Positions 53,140-60,811 of a stretch of 64,000 nucleotides of DNA are shown one piece after another; positions within the stretch are counted from its first letter, which is position 1; the number at the start of each line of letters is the position of its first letter. Location: NCBI RefSeq assembly GCF_018304765.1, contig NZ_CP072643.1, positions 1 to 64,000 on the forward strand, given 5' to 3'. Source of the stretch: Chloracidobacterium sp. N. Its GTDB lineage: Bacteria > Acidobacteriota > Blastocatellia > Chloracidobacteriales > Chloracidobacteriaceae. The position numbers and the translations under genes were made by a program. The notes beneath the pieces were generated by a model. The model worked only from the letters and a program-made list of their open reading frames with translations, was not told the DNA's origin and searched no databases.

Positions 53140-54457
53140 ATGCTGCGACTCCAAGCCTTCAAGTACGAACTGATACCCAATGGCCGGCAGGAGCGATTGA
53201 TGCGTCGCTTCGCCGGCTCATGTCGGTATGTCTATAACAAGGCGCTGGTGCTACAGAAAGAACGGCACGAGAAGGGCGGGAAGAAGTTGGGTTACGCCGG
53301 GTTGTGCAGGTTGCTTACCGAGTGGAGGCACAGCGAGGAAACGGCCTGGCTGGCAAAGGAAGCGAGTGGCGAGTGGTAAGGAAGCGAATGGCGAATGGCG
53401 AATGGTTCAGAACCCGCTATTCGCTATTCCCTATTCGCTACTCACTACTCGCTACTGGCTACTGGCTACTCGCTACAGGAAGAAAGGCCGGTCAGATAGC
53501 TTTCGTTACCCCGACCCAAAAGGGATCAAGCTTGACCAGGCCAACAGCCGTATTTTTCTGCCCAAGCTTGGATGGTTGCGCTACCGCAACAGCCGGGAAG
53601 TGCTGGGCACAGTGAAAAACGTCACCGTCAGCCAGTCTTGCGGCAAGTGGTTGGTGTCAATTCAGACCGAACGTGAAGTTGAGACGTCCCGACCAAAGGG
53701 AGGCACGGTTGGGATTGATCTGGGTATTGCCCACTTTGCTACGCTTTCGGACGGCACGTTCTTTGCTCCGCTCAACAGCTTCAAGCGGCATGAGGTAGCC
53801 TTGCGCAAGGCACAACAATCGCTCTCCCGTAAAGTCAAAGGCAGCCACAACCGAAAGAAGGCGCTAGCCCGCGTCCAGAAGATTCACGTTCGTATTGCCA
53901 ATGTCCGGCGCGATTTCCTGCACAAGGTCTCGACGGCGATAAGCAAAAACCACGCGGTCGTAGCCATCGAAGACCTGAAGGTGGGCAATATGTCCCGGTC
54001 GGCGGCAGGTACGGCCGATGCTCCGGGGAAGAATGTCCATACCAAGTCAGGGCTGAATAAGTCCATCCTCGACCAGGGTTGGTACGGGTTCCGTCGTATG
54101 CTGGAGTACAAGCTGTCCTGGAAGGGCGGACGCCTTGTTGCCGTGCCGCCGCAGAACACCAGTCGCACTTGCCCAGGCTGCGGCCACGTGTCGGCGGACA
54201 ACCGCCAGACCCAAGCCCGGTTCGTATGCGTGGCGTGCGGCTATGAGAATAACGCCGACGTTGTTGGCGCGATCAACATCCTTTCTCGCGGGATACAACG
54301 ATTGCGGGACGAAGGGCAGGACACGGCCAACGCTTTGGTCGGGATGCAGGTGGACTGGCTGCCTGTGTCAGCCCGGATGGCCTGTGGATCGAACTGCATA
54401 GGCAGTCGGAAGCAGGAACCCGCCGAGACGACGGCGCGTGGAGCGATCCGTGCGTAG
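53140..54457 (+). pseudogene. tnpB: TnpB (RuvC-like RNA-guided nuclease), disrupted
   Basis: The N-terminal part (53140-53379) reads MLRLQAFKYELIPNGRQERL and on to WRHSEETAWLAKE. The remainder continues in another frame from about 53477 with KKGRSDSFRYPDP, the RuvC motifs GIDLGIAHFA and VAIEDLKVGN, the zinc ribbon CPGCGHVSADN...CVACGYENNADVVGAINI, ending at 54457. All three RuvC acids are kept. Between them a 116-bp repeat block replaces roughly 30 residues and adds a stop and frameshift. The protein cannot be made full length. Confidence 0.9.
53361..53476. repeat. Heptamer-repeat hairpin inside tnpB
   Basis: The left arm repeats GCGAGTG/GCGAATG (53361-53405) and the right arm repeats ATTCGCT/CTACTCG/CTACTGG (53415-53476). 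The arms are broadly complementary, so the block can fold into a long hairpin. It has a 7-bp period and low complexity, unlike the surrounding coding DNA. Confidence 0.85.
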
Positions 54458-54694
54458 TTGTGGTAGGAATCTCCGCCCTTTAGGGCGGGGAGGACGTCAA
54501 AAATTGGCATTGCCGCTCGCCGAGAACGAGTTTGCGCATGGCACACTGCACCGGCAAAGTTACATCCGCCCCGGAAAAATTTTCACCGCCCATGAATCAC
54601 TTTTCACCCAAGTGTTGGGGCAACTGCGTCCCGATAAGCTTGATCAGGTCAAGGAAACCGTCATCCGTATCATTCAGCAGGGAGGAACTGAACC

Positions 54695-57649
54695 TTGACG
54701 TACTCCCTCACCCCGCTGGCGCTCAAGGATGCCCCGGCGCTGATTGAAACCGTCTTCCCGGCGCAGAAGGTTTCCTTCGAGGCGCAGGCGGAACGCAAGG
54801 CAGTCGCGGCGCAGACCTTGACGGGTCTCGGTTCCTACTGGAAAGGCAGAAAGCCCCTGATCCTTGTGCGCGCCATCGTGCTGGGCTGCCTTCTGCCCCC
54901 CACGGGCGACACCGAAGCCGACCTCGATGTGTTCGAGCGGTTGCTGGCCTTCGATGACGAAGGGCTGGCCCGCCGGGCGCTCGCCGCCAACGCCTTCTCC
55001 GCCGCCAGACTCCAGGAAATGCTGACCATCCGTGACCCGCAACGCTACTTCAGCGGACGCGGCTGGCGACGGGACATCACGGATGACGACAAACTCACCC
55101 TCTACCGCCGGGCGCTGGCCACCCTGCCAAGCTACGAAGCCAAAGCCAGCCTCGGCAAGCGTCCCGAAGAAGTCAATCCCGACTGGCTCTACGCCCCGGT
55201 CTGGCCCGTCGTCAACCGCCACTACGCGCACCTTGGCATCGAGGCGCATTCGTTCCCGGAACTCATCGAACAACTGGGCATCCTGCGCTACGGCCATCGC
55301 CCGCGTGTCGGCGACACCTTCTGCGGCGGCGGCTCCATTCCGTTCGAGGCGGCGCGGCTGGGCTGTGATGTCTATGCCAGCGACCTGAACCCGGTAGCCT
55401 GCATGCTCACCTGGGGGGCGCTCAACATCATCGGCGCCAGTCCCGAACGCCGGGCCGAAATCGAGCAGGCGCAACGCGAAGTGGCCGCCGCAGTGGATGC
55501 CGAGATTACCCGGCTGGGCATCGAGCACGATGAGCAGGGCAACCGCGCCAAGGCCTATCTCTACTGCCTGGAAGCGCGCTGCCCCGAAACCGGCTGGTGG
55601 GTGCCGCTTGCGCCCTCGTGGGTCATTTCCAGAACGCGCCGTGTCATCGCCCGCCTCAAGCCCGATCACGCCGGCAAACGCTTTGACATCGAAATTGTCA
55701 GCGGCGTGAGTGAGAAGGAACTCAAGGCCGCCGAGCGCGGCACGGTGCAGGATGGCGAGATGGTCTATCAGCTTGATGGCAAAACCTACCGCACGCCGAT
55801 CAAGACCCTGCGCGGCGACTACCGGCTGCCCGATGGATCAACTGCCAACCGCCTGCGCCGCTGGGAGAAAACCGATTTCAAGCCCCGGCCGGATGACATC
55901 TTCCAGGAGCGGCTCTACTGCATCCAGTGGATCAGGCGGGGCGGACAGGCGGAGGGCCGTCCGCCCGCTGCCCGGCAGGAAACCTTCTTTGCCGCGCCGA
56001 CCGGGGCTGACATGGAGCGCGAGCGCCGTGTGGAAGCCATCGTGGCCGGGAATCTTGCGCGCTGGCAGGCGGAAGGACTCGTGCCCGACATGCCCATCGA
56101 GCCGGGGGAAGAAACGACGCGCCTATTCCGCGAGCGCGGCTGGACGTATTGGCATCATTTGTTCAATGCGCGGCAGTTGTTATCAATGGCGCTGACGATC
56201 CAAGAATGGCGAACCTCACAAGTGGCTAATGTAGGCTGGATCAACATAGCCAAGATGCTGAATTTCTACGCCAAGCTTTGTCAGTGGTTGCCGACCCAAG
56301 GCGAAGGTGGCCCTAAGCACGTTTTCTACAACCAGGCACTCAACGTTTTTTACAACTACGCCGTGCGAGGCTTTGTTCGATTCACACCAGATTTCTTCGA
56401 GTTAAGTAGGGTGACGATGCCGGATGTAAAGCGCGAGATCGTCTCTGTCCCAGCCAATCATCCTCAACAGCACTGCGAATTCTGGATCGCCGACCCACCC
56501 TACGCCGACGCCGTCAACTACCACGAGATCACCGAATTCTTCATTGCCTGGCTGAGGAAGAACCCGCCCAAGCCCTTCGACGAATGGGTGTGGGATTCGC
56601 GCCGGGCGCTCGCCATCAAGGGTTCCGGCGCAGAGTTCCGGCGCGGCATGGTGGCCGCCTACCGGGCCATGGCCGCGCACATGCCGGACAACGGCGTGCA
56701 GTGCGTCATGTTCACGCACCAGGACACCGGCGTGTGGAGCGATCTCATTGCGATTTTCTGGGCGGCGGGACTGCAGGTGGTGGCCGCATGGTACATCGCC
56801 ACGGAGACCACTTCCGAACTCAAGCAGGGCGGCTACGTACAGGGGACGGTCATCCTGATGCTCAGGAAGCGCGCCCCCGGCGAGCGGCAGGGTTTCAGGC
56901 AGCGGCTTCTGCCGCAGGTACGGCAGGAAGTCCAGCGGCAGATGGAAACCATGCTGCACCTGAACGAACGGGTGGCGGCGCAGCATGGCGCGCCGGTGTG
57001 GAACGACGCCGACCTGCAGATGGCGGGCTATGCGGCGGCGCTGAAGGTGCTGACGGCATGCACGCACATTGGCGGCGAGGAGGTGACGGCCTTTGCCCTG
57101 CGCCCGCGCACCCGGCGGGAAGTGACGGTTGTGGATGACATGGTGCAACAGGCGGCGGAGACCGCCTCGAACCTTCTGGTGCCCGAAGGGCTGTCGCCGG
57201 ACACCTGGGGCCGTCTCACCGGCATCGAGCGGTTCTACTGCCGCATGCTGGAGATGGAGGCGGCTGGCGCGCACAAGCTCGACAACTACCAGAACTTCGC
57301 CAAGGCCTTTCACGTGGAGGACTACAGTCAGGTGATGGGCGATATGCGCCCGAATCAGGCGCGTGTGAAGCGCGTCAGTGAATTTGCCGGACGTGACTTG
57401 ACCGAGGCGACGGAACTGGGGCGCAGCCGGCTGGGGCGGCTCATTCTGGGTTTGCAGCAGATGCTTCGGGAGACTGAGGCGCGGGTTGTTGTGGAGCAGT
57501 TCAAGCGGGAGATGGATGATTTTCTGGACGTACGCCTGCTGCTGGCGGAGGTGTCGGCGTTTCTGGCGCGCAAGTCACCGGAGCAGCCCGTACGCGAGGC
57601 GGCCGAGGTCCTGGCCGCACGGCTGAAGAATTTGCGCTTCGGCGAGTGA
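54695..57649 (+). CDS. DUF1156 DNA methyltransferase, predicted anti-phage component
   Basis: A 984-aa DNA methyltransferase. The SAM-binding motif is DTFCGGGSIPFEAARLGCDVYASDLNPVA (from residue 207) and the catalytic motif is DPPYADAVNYHE (600-611), which fits an N6-adenine or N4-cytosine enzyme of the gamma/beta circular type. A long insertion separates the motifs and the DUF1156 N-terminus (VFPAQKVSFEAQAERK) is present. It probably marks host DNA for the defence system. The TTG start at 54695 has GGGAGG at ideal spacing and overlaps the PemK stop. Confidence 0.92.
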   Translation: MTYSLTPLALKDAPALIETVFPAQKVSFEAQAERKAVAAQTLTGLGSYWKGRKPLILVRAIVLGCLLPPTGDTEADLDVFERLLAFDDEGLARRALAANAFSAARLQEMLTIRDPQRYFSGRGWRRDITDDDKLTLYRRALATLPSYEAKASLGKRPEEVNPDWLYAPVWPVVNRHYAHLGIEAHSFPELIEQLGILRYGHRPRVGDTFCGGGSIPFEAARLGCDVYASDLNPVACMLTWGALNIIGASPERRAEIEQAQREVAAAVDAEITRLGIEHDEQGNRAKAYLYCLEARCPETGWWVPLAPSWVISRTRRVIARLKPDHAGKRFDIEIVSGVSEKELKAAERGTVQDGEMVYQLDGKTYRTPIKTLRGDYRLPDGSTANRLRRWEKTDFKPRPDDIFQERLYCIQWIRRGGQAEGRPPAARQETFFAAPTGADMERERRVEAIVAGNLARWQAEGLVPDMPIEPGEETTRLFRERGWTYWHHLFNARQLLSMALTIQEWRTSQVANVGWINIAKMLNFYAKLCQWLPTQGEGGPKHVFYNQALNVFYNYAVRGFVRFTPDFFELSRVTMPDVKREIVSVPANHPQQHCEFWIADPPYADAVNYHEITEFFIAWLRKNPPKPFDEWVWDSRRALAIKGSGAEFRRGMVAAYRAMAAHMPDNGVQCVMFTHQDTGVWSDLIAIFWAAGLQVVAAWYIATETTSELKQGGYVQGTVILMLRKRAPGERQGFRQRLLPQVRQEVQRQMETMLHLNERVAAQHGAPVWNDADLQMAGYAAALKVLTACTHIGGEEVTAFALRPRTRREVTVVDDMVQQAAETASNLLVPEGLSPDTWGRLTGIERFYCRMLEMEAAGAHKLDNYQNFAKAFHVEDYSQVMGDMRPNQARVKRVSEFAGRDLTEATELGRSRLGRLILGLQQMLRETEARVVVEQFKREMDDFLDVRLLLAEVSAFLARKSPEQPVREAAEVLAARLKNLRFGE

Positions 57650-57659
57650 GGAAAAGGCG

Positions 57660-58076
57660 GTGCAGGCGGATTATCTGGATGCGCATGAACGCCACTGGGA
57701 GGATGCGGAGCATCTCTTCCAATCCGGCCGCTGGGCGAATGCAGATCATCTCTATGGTTTGGCAGCCGAATGCGGCCTGAAGAAGTTGATGCTGGCCTTT
57801 GGCATGTCTTATGACACCAGCCGGGATCGGCCCGACAACAAAAAAGACCGGGTGCACGCTGATGGTGTTTGGGCGCGCTTCGAGAGTTATCGCTGCCGTC
57901 GCCCCCAGGGCGCCCGTTACGTTCTGGCTGTCCCGAACCCTTTCAGCGATTGGCATATTTCGCAACGCTATGCCCATCAATCGAACTTCGGACAGGACCG
58001 TGTACAGAAACACCAAGCCGGAGCCGCTTCTGTCCGCCGGCTCATCAGGCAGGCACAAAAGGAAGGACTGATATGA
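57660..58076 (+). CDS. Small HEPN-like protein
   Basis: A 138-aa protein. The N-terminal half (YLDAHERHWEDAEHLFQSGRWANADHLYGLAAECGLKKLM) is helical with the pattern of HEPN-type proteins, but I do not see a clean R-x4-6-H RNase motif; RYAHQSN near residue 103 is the nearest. It may be a structural partner rather than a nuclease. The GTG start has a GAGG upstream, 10 bp after the methyltransferase stop. Its TGA overlaps the ATG of the ParA-like gene (ATATGA), so the two are coupled. Confidence 0.6.
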   Translation: MQADYLDAHERHWEDAEHLFQSGRWANADHLYGLAAECGLKKLMLAFGMSYDTSRDRPDNKKDRVHADGVWARFESYRCRRPQGARYVLAVPNPFSDWHISQRYAHQSNFGQDRVQKHQAGAASVRRLIRQAQKEGLI

Positions 58077-59371
58077 CGACCTTCGATCAGATTCTGCCTG
58101 TATCGGCTGAGGTGCTGGCGGAGCATCGTGAACAGATCGAACCGCTGGACTGGCTGGTGATCAATCGGGACCTCAACGGCCGTGTACGGCTTATCGCCCC
58201 GGAGGCGGTTGAGAGCCATGGCGCGCAACGCGCATTCCTTCAGATGCTCTCCCAACAGCTCGCCTCCCGCCTTGGCCCACATGCCTGTTCCGCTGAGCCC
58301 GGCGTGCTGTATGAGGCAACCCGGGATGAGGCTTGTCTGGGGGCATCCAGCTACCCGCTGGAAGGTTTCGGCAAGGTCTGGATGGTTGACCGGCTGGCGA
58401 CGGAAGGCAACTGGGCGCAGATTGCTCCCGAAACGGAAGGCACGCCCCGTATGGTGTTTTTCTCGATCAAGGGTGGCGTCGGGCGCTCAACTGCACTGGC
58501 CGCCTGTGCCTGGAAGCTTGCTCAATTGGGCAAGCGCGTTTTGGTACTCGACCTGGACCTCGAATCGCCGGGGCTGTCGTCCAGCCTGTTGCCTCTGGAG
58601 CGCCAGCCGGCGTATGGCATCACCGACTGGCTGGTGGAAGACCTGGTGGATAATGCCGCCAGTGTGTTCGATGGACTGTTTGCCACAAGTGAGTTGTCAC
58701 GGGACGGGCAAATCTATGTCGTGCCGGCCCACGGGCAGGACCCCGGTGAATATGTAGCCAAGCTGGGGCGGGTGTGGATGCCCAAGGTCAGCCACGATGG
58801 CGCCCGTGAGTCCTGGTCTGCCCGCTTGCAGCGGCTGTTGCGGGAACTGGAGGAACGTATCCAGCCGGATGTCGTGCTGATGGATTCGCGGGCTGGCATT
58901 GACGAGGTGGCGTCGGCCTGCGTTACCGATCTGGGCGCCAATCTGGTACTGCTCTTTGCCGTGGATAGCCATCAGACGTGGAAGGGATACCGGATTCTGT
59001 TCGAGCACTGGCTGCGGGCTGGCGTCGCCGAGCGCATCCGTGAACGGCTGCAAATCGTGGCGGCGCTCACCCCGGAGCTTGATCCTGCGGCTTACCTTGC
59101 CAACCTGCGCGAGCGTGCCCACGCCCTTTTTCTTGAAACACTGTACGACGAGATCAGACCTTCGGAAGCCGATGGCTGGAATTTTGATCTGTCCGACGAA
59201 CTGGCGCCCCACATGCCGTGGGCGGTGCGCTGGCATCTGGGTTTTGCCGCCTTGCACACGTTGCATGGGAGGTTTGCCCGAATCGCAGAGGAAGAGGTCC
59301 GGCATGTGTTCGGGAATATGATCGGCCGAATCTTGCGCTCTTTGGGTTGGTCTGATGGCTATCCAGGGTGA
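58073..59371 (+). CDS. ParA/MinD-like ATPase with KGGVGR variant P-loop
   Basis: A 432-aa protein. An N-terminal domain of about 125 residues (MTTFDQILPVSAEVLAEHREQIEPLDW...) precedes a deviant Walker A FFSIKGGVGRSTALAACAWKLA (K133), where Arg replaces the usual Lys of KGGVGKT; VLVLDLDLESPG is the next ParA motif and VVLMDSRAGIDE the Walker B. The KGGVGR form is a recognised variant of unknown reaction. It is translated with the HEPN-like gene and followed 14 bp later by a second ATPase, suggesting a complex. Confidence 0.88.
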   Translation: MTTFDQILPVSAEVLAEHREQIEPLDWLVINRDLNGRVRLIAPEAVESHGAQRAFLQMLSQQLASRLGPHACSAEPGVLYEATRDEACLGASSYPLEGFGKVWMVDRLATEGNWAQIAPETEGTPRMVFFSIKGGVGRSTALAACAWKLAQLGKRVLVLDLDLESPGLSSSLLPLERQPAYGITDWLVEDLVDNAASVFDGLFATSELSRDGQIYVVPAHGQDPGEYVAKLGRVWMPKVSHDGARESWSARLQRLLRELEERIQPDVVLMDSRAGIDEVASACVTDLGANLVLLFAVDSHQTWKGYRILFEHWLRAGVAERIRERLQIVAALTPELDPAAYLANLRERAHALFLETLYDEIRPSEADGWNFDLSDELAPHMPWAVRWHLGFAALHTLHGRFARIAEEEVRHVFGNMIGRILRSLGWSDGYPG

Positions 59372-59385
59372 TTCGGAGGAGGTGT

Positions 59386-60801
59386 ATGTTGAGTGACCAA
59401 TCCGTCCTGACCGAAGCCCAGGTCCTGCGTGCGGCCATTCTCGCCGCCTTGCTGGAGACAGGCAACTTCGGTGCGTCCCCCGATCCCACAACGCTCTACG
59501 TGCCGCTGTCCCATCTCAAAGCCCTGCGCCTGGATGCGCATATCGTTGTCGGCGCCCGTGGAGTGGGCAAATCGTTCTGGACAGCAGTGTTGCAGTCGGA
59601 CGCTTTGCGCGCGCTTTTGGGAAGTGCCACATCTGAGCTTGCCAGAATCTCGGTCCGGGTTGGATTTTCCAACGTGGAAAATATCGCCAACCACCCGAAC
59701 GCCGATGTGTTCGCGGCGTTTCTTGACCACGGCGATGATCCGTACGATTTATGGCGCGCGGTAATTCTGCGCTGGGTGGCGGAAGAATCAAAGCAGGACA
59801 TTCCGTGCCGGGAATGGAAAGACACGGTTGTGTGGCTGAAGTCAAACCCGGAGGCGGCGGCGCGACTGATGGAGCAGCCGCGGGATTGGCGTGGACTGAT
59901 CGTGTTCGACGCGCTGGATCGCACCAGCGCCGTCTGGCAGCGCATGGACGAGATCGTGCGCGGGCTTTTGCGCACGGTGCTTTGGCTCAAGTCGTTTCCC
60001 GGTTTGCACGCAAAGGTGTTCCTGCGTGAGGATCAAGCCGAGCGGACGGTTTTCAACTTTCCTGATGCGTCGAAACTCACGGCTACCAAGGCCGAATTGA
60101 CGTGGGACCGCCATGATTTACACGGGTTGCTGTGGCAACGCCTGATCAACGCGCCGGCCGGGCAGGGGGAATGTATGCGTGCGATTTGCCCCCATCGGGA
60201 GGAAGCCGGTATCTGGCGCGTAGCCGATGAGATGAAGCGCGAATCCGAGGCGCAACGAAGAGCCTTCGAGCGTCTGGCAGGTCCCTGGATGGGGCGCGAC
60301 AGGCGCCGTGGTGTGCCGTACACGTGGTGTGTCAGCCATCTGGCTGACGGACAGGGCCGTGCTTCACCGCGCTCTTTTCTTGCGGCAATCCGGCAGGCCG
60401 CGGAGGATTCTGCCGAACGCTATGGGCAGCATGAGTTTGCGCTGCATTACGAGAGCATCAAGCGCGGCATCCAGAAGGCTTCCGAGATTCGCGTTCATGA
60501 AATTGCCGAAGACTATCCCTGGGTGCAGGAGGTTCTTTCTGAACTGAAAGGCATGAATGTTCCCTGTGAATGGGAGGCGGTTGTGACGCGCTGGAAGGCA
60601 AAGTTTCCTGATGGTCCCAAAAGCATTCCCTCGGACCGTCTGCCGGCGCAGCATGCTGAGCGGGGGTGGGAAGGCGTGCGGGAAGACCTGCGACGTCTGG
60701 GATTGCTGGAAACCAAGCAGGACGGGCGCATTGATATGCCGGACCTGTATCGCGTGGGATTTGGTCTGGGCCGCAAGGGCGGCGTCAAACCCAGAAACTG
60801 A
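59386..60801 (+). CDS. P-loop ATPase partner of the KGGVGR protein
   Basis: A 471-aa protein. Walker A is VVGARGVGKSFW (G56-S63), Walker B is GLIVFDALDRT with Ala in place of the usual Glu, and a GLHAKVFLREDQAE segment follows. The C-terminal part (from about 330) contains LHYESIKRGIQKASEIRVHEIAEDYPWV and a winged-helix-like end GVREDLRRLGLLETKQDGRI. The family is not named with confidence; it is STAND/AAA-like. The start at 59386 has GGAGGAGG immediately upstream. Its stop precedes the helicase start by 10 bp. Confidence 0.8.
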   Translation: MLSDQSVLTEAQVLRAAILAALLETGNFGASPDPTTLYVPLSHLKALRLDAHIVVGARGVGKSFWTAVLQSDALRALLGSATSELARISVRVGFSNVENIANHPNADVFAAFLDHGDDPYDLWRAVILRWVAEESKQDIPCREWKDTVVWLKSNPEAAARLMEQPRDWRGLIVFDALDRTSAVWQRMDEIVRGLLRTVLWLKSFPGLHAKVFLREDQAERTVFNFPDASKLTATKAELTWDRHDLHGLLWQRLINAPAGQGECMRAICPHREEAGIWRVADEMKRESEAQRRAFERLAGPWMGRDRRRGVPYTWCVSHLADGQGRASPRSFLAAIRQAAEDSAERYGQHEFALHYESIKRGIQKASEIRVHEIAEDYPWVQEVLSELKGMNVPCEWEAVVTRWKAKFPDGPKSIPSDRLPAQHAERGWEGVREDLRRLGLLETKQDGRIDMPDLYRVGFGLGRKGGVKPRN

Positions 60802-60811
60802 GACCGGACTG

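Larger units (their letters stand above)
53055..54507 (+). mobile_element. IS200/IS605-superfamily element, TnpB only (IS1341-like)
   Basis: About 1.45 kb, with subterminal hairpins CCCCGCC-GTTCA-GGGCGGGG (53064-53083) and CTCCGCCC-TTTA-GGGCGGGGAG (about 54470-54492), the usual ends of this superfamily. There is no target duplication, and the exact ends are uncertain by 2 bp because GC is shared. It carries tnpB but no tnpA, so it depends on a transposase from elsewhere. TnpB elements normally encode a guide (omega) RNA at their 3' end; a candidate would span the end of tnpB and the right hairpin (about 54380-54507). Confidence 0.88.
52892..54698 (+). pseudogene. pemK: PemK/MazF-type toxin interrupted by an IS element
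   Basis: The 5' part (52892-53055) encodes MGAFAVGNVVLLPFPFSD, then LSGQKKRPALIL and CLQITSQSYNDRDA, a typical PemK start with the RPALIL core. The IS begins in codon 55. The 3' part (54508-54698) encodes LPLAENEFAHGTLHRQSYIRP and ends VIRIIQQGGTEP. Joining 53055 to 54509 restores one uninterrupted frame of 117 codons, the normal size. An AGGAGG site lies upstream of the ATG inside the antitoxin-like gene. The 3' end overlaps the methyltransferase start (TTGA). Confidence 0.9.
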
